Source: an uncultured Saprospiraceae bacterium (lineage in GTDB: Bacteria; Bacteroidota; Bacteroidia; Chitinophagales; Saprospiraceae). Taken from it: 64,000 bases of DNA. Below are positions 62,553 to 64,000 of this stretch, one piece after another. Position numbers and translations under genes: made by a program. Within the stretch, counting starts at the first letter, position 1. Every line of letters begins with the position of its first letter. The stretch covers positions 54,305-118,304 of the forward strand of contig CAKZQC010000042.1 of the NCBI GenBank assembly GCA_937139495.1. Reading direction: 5' to 3'. The notes under the pieces are model-generated. The model saw only the letters and a list, made by a program, of their open reading frames with translations, was not told the DNA's origin and searched no databases.

Positions 62553-64000
62553 ATGGCACAATCCATAGAACCTAATATTGCAGACCTAGCCAACGGCTGG
62601 ATGAAATCTTATAATATCCCCTATAAGTTGGAGCAAGAAACCATCAATAATGAAATTGATAACGCCCTAAAAGATTACGAATCGAAAAGTGGGGGCAAAG
62701 GCGGAAATAGACCCGATGCTAAAGTATTGTTGCAAGACAAGCATTTCAACTACTATCCTATACTGATTGAATATAAAGGGCTCAAAGGAAAATTGGTGAA
62801 ACTTGACAAAGATAACCAAATTGATAACATCACCGCCAGAAACGAGCCCAACTACAAAAACATCAATTCGTTTGCCGTAAATGGAGCGGTTCATTATGCC
62901 AATGCGCTACTACATCATACCAGTTATACGGATATTATAGCGATTGGTATGACAGGATATAAAGATGCCAAAGGTACTATTCAGCACGAAATAGGGGTCT
63001 ATTTTGTATCTAGAGACAATCTAGGCGTTGGTCAAAAAATAGGCGACTATTCCGACTTTTCTTTTTTAGCTCCTGCCAATTTTGATACCTTCATAGACAA
63101 AGTAAAACTACTAAGCCTAACCGATGAAGAACTCCAAAAACTAAAAGAAAGAAGAGAAAAAGAGATTGATAAAAGCCTGCAAAACCTCAATCATCATATT
63201 TATCAGAACGAAAAAGGACTAGGAGAAAACGACCGTGTTTTCCTTGTAGCTGCTTCTATTATTGCCACGCTTGGCGTAGCTGGAAAAGTAGCCCCACTCG
63301 AAAAATCGCACCTCAATTCTTCGCCAGAACACGGTAATACCGATGGCGAAATAATGGTGCGCAAAATAGAGTCCTTCCTGAGGGAAAAACATATCCCAAC
63401 CGACAAAAAAGACCTTATTATCAGAAGTCTAAAAAATACGCTTTTAGCCTCCAATCTGAACAAAATAGAAAACGGAGAAACCCAACTAAAAAGAGTGTTC
63501 ACGAAAATTATTGATGACTTAGGTATCTATTACAAGATTGGTCTGACTACTGATTTTACAGGCAAATTATTTAATGAAATGTATGGTTGGCTTGGTTTCT
63601 CGCAAGACAAACTTAACGATGTCGTGCTGACTCCTGCTTATATCTCCAATCTGTTGGTCAAACTAGCCCGCGTCAACAAGGACTCTTATGTCTGGGACTT
63701 TGCCACTGGTTCGGCGGGGCTACTGGTCGCTGCTATGAACGAAATGCTCAACGATGCCAAAGAAAATATCAGTTCGCCCGATGAGTTGACGCAAAAACAA
63801 ATCCACATCAAAGCCAAGCAGCTATTAGGCATTGAGTTATTGCCGAGTGTCTATATGTTGGCTATCCTCAATATGATCATGATGGGTGATGGTAGTTCCA
63901 ATATATTGAACAAAGATTCCTTGACCGATTTTGACGGAAAATATGGTTTTGGAGAGATAGACAAAGATTTTCCTGCCAATGCTTTTGTACTCAATCCGCC
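62553..64000 (+). CDS. Nuclease-methyltransferase restriction protein (type IIG/BcgI-like), 3' end beyond window
   Basis: The frame from ATG 62553 is open to the window end (482 codons). The N-terminal part has a PD-(D/E)XK-type nuclease site: PD55AKVLL then LIE73YK75GLKG. Residues about 370 on are an N6-adenine methyltransferase of the HsdM/N-6 DNA methylase fold, with motif I DFATGSAGLL (382-391) and motif IV beginning NPP at the very edge. One polypeptide that cuts and methylates is typical of type IIG or BcgI-like enzymes. A specificity (S) subunit may lie downstream. The start is supported by the methionine and the 190-base gap before it. Confidence 0.85.
   Translation, partial: MAQSIEPNIADLANGWMKSYNIPYKLEQETINNEIDNALKDYESKSGGKGGNRPDAKVLLQDKHFNYYPILIEYKGLKGKLVKLDKDNQIDNITARNEPNYKNINSFAVNGAVHYANALLHHTSYTDIIAIGMTGYKDAKGTIQHEIGVYFVSRDNLGVGQKIGDYSDFSFLAPANFDTFIDKVKLLSLTDEELQKLKERREKEIDKSLQNLNHHIYQNEKGLGENDRVFLVAASIIATLGVAGKVAPLEKSHLNSSPEHGNTDGEIMVRKIESFLREKHIPTDKKDLIIRSLKNTLLASNLNKIENGETQLKRVFTKIIDDLGIYYKIGLTTDFTGKLFNEMYGWLGFSQDKLNDVVLTPAYISNLLVKLARVNKDSYVWDFATGSAGLLVAAMNEMLNDAKENISSPDELTQKQIHIKAKQLLGIELLPSVYMLAILNMIMMGDGSSNILNKDSLTDFDGKYGFGEIDKDFPANAFVLNP

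Noticed and set aside
1..64000. A CRISPR array or integron
   Set aside because: No set of regularly spaced direct repeats or attC-like sites was found; the tandem repeats seen are short and inside or between ordinary genes.

Overview
The window is a stretch of chromosome from a Bacteroidota bacterium, probably a gliding or marine lineage related to Saprospiria or Cytophagia. The evidence is a PorP/SprF-type outer-membrane protein, a subtilase ending in a type IX secretion-like sorting domain, many lipoproteins, a TPR/PD40/OmpA envelope protein, DUF4159, DUF6624 and DUF3137 proteins, an A+T-rich background, no clear Shine-Dalgarno sites, and several promoters of the Bacteroidota form TTTG-N19-21-TAnnTTTG. 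I cannot place it to genus.

Layout. 1-13 kb: ilvE, an S9A peptidase with a small lipoprotein, PorP/SprF, a LysM protein, rpoN, a PD40/OmpA protein and a membrane pair (HTTM-like plus partner). 13-21 kb: a YjbR-like protein, a MoxR ATPase with a HEPN-like neighbour, an AmgK-like kinase/RapZ fusion, tpx, a VWA protein, an HNH protein and a ChaN-like protein. 21-41 kb is mostly housekeeping: gyrA, a TPR protein, a subtilase, cca, tsaC, a TPR membrane protein, fadD, a DUF6624 protein, an epimerase-like protein, a triple lipocalin-like lipoprotein, DUF4159, def, ruvX and nhaD. 41-49 kb: a large degenerate SF1-helicase/nuclease protein, a 167-bp inverted-repeat element, recQ and a DUF3137 protein. 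48.5-53 kb: a fatty-acid beta-oxidation cluster (thiolase, FadB/FadN-like protein, TetR regulator) with a PsrA-like operator at the regulator's own promoter. 53-56 kb: an accessory insertion with a chimeric Dpn restriction locus. 56-62 kb: an S9 peptidase, two SRPBCC-like paralogues and a leucine-rich repeat protein. From 62.5 kb a nuclease-methyltransferase restriction-modification protein runs off the right edge.

The most striking region is 54.1-56.1 kb. A full-length homologue of DpnI, the endonuclease that cuts only adenine-methylated GATC, keeps its catalytic D53/E64/K66 and four zinc cysteines, and is followed by a DpnD/PcfM-like gene. It lies between the 5' stub of a Dam/DpnM methyltransferase and a 5'-truncated, frameshifted DpnA methyltransferase, the two methylases of the opposite (DpnII) system. 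In pneumococcus DpnI and DpnII cassettes are alternatives at one locus. Here they appear fused, as a fossil of a cassette switch in which both now-toxic methylases were broken. A decayed duplicate of the tetR 5' end and operator lies just upstream.

Other points of interest are a Tpx lacking the usual resolving cysteine, an HNH protein carrying a PD-(D/E)XK-like domain without catalytic residues, the degenerate helicase, and a recurring 13-base motif that forms the ends of the inverted-repeat element. No tRNA, rRNA, CRISPR array or complete insertion sequence was found.
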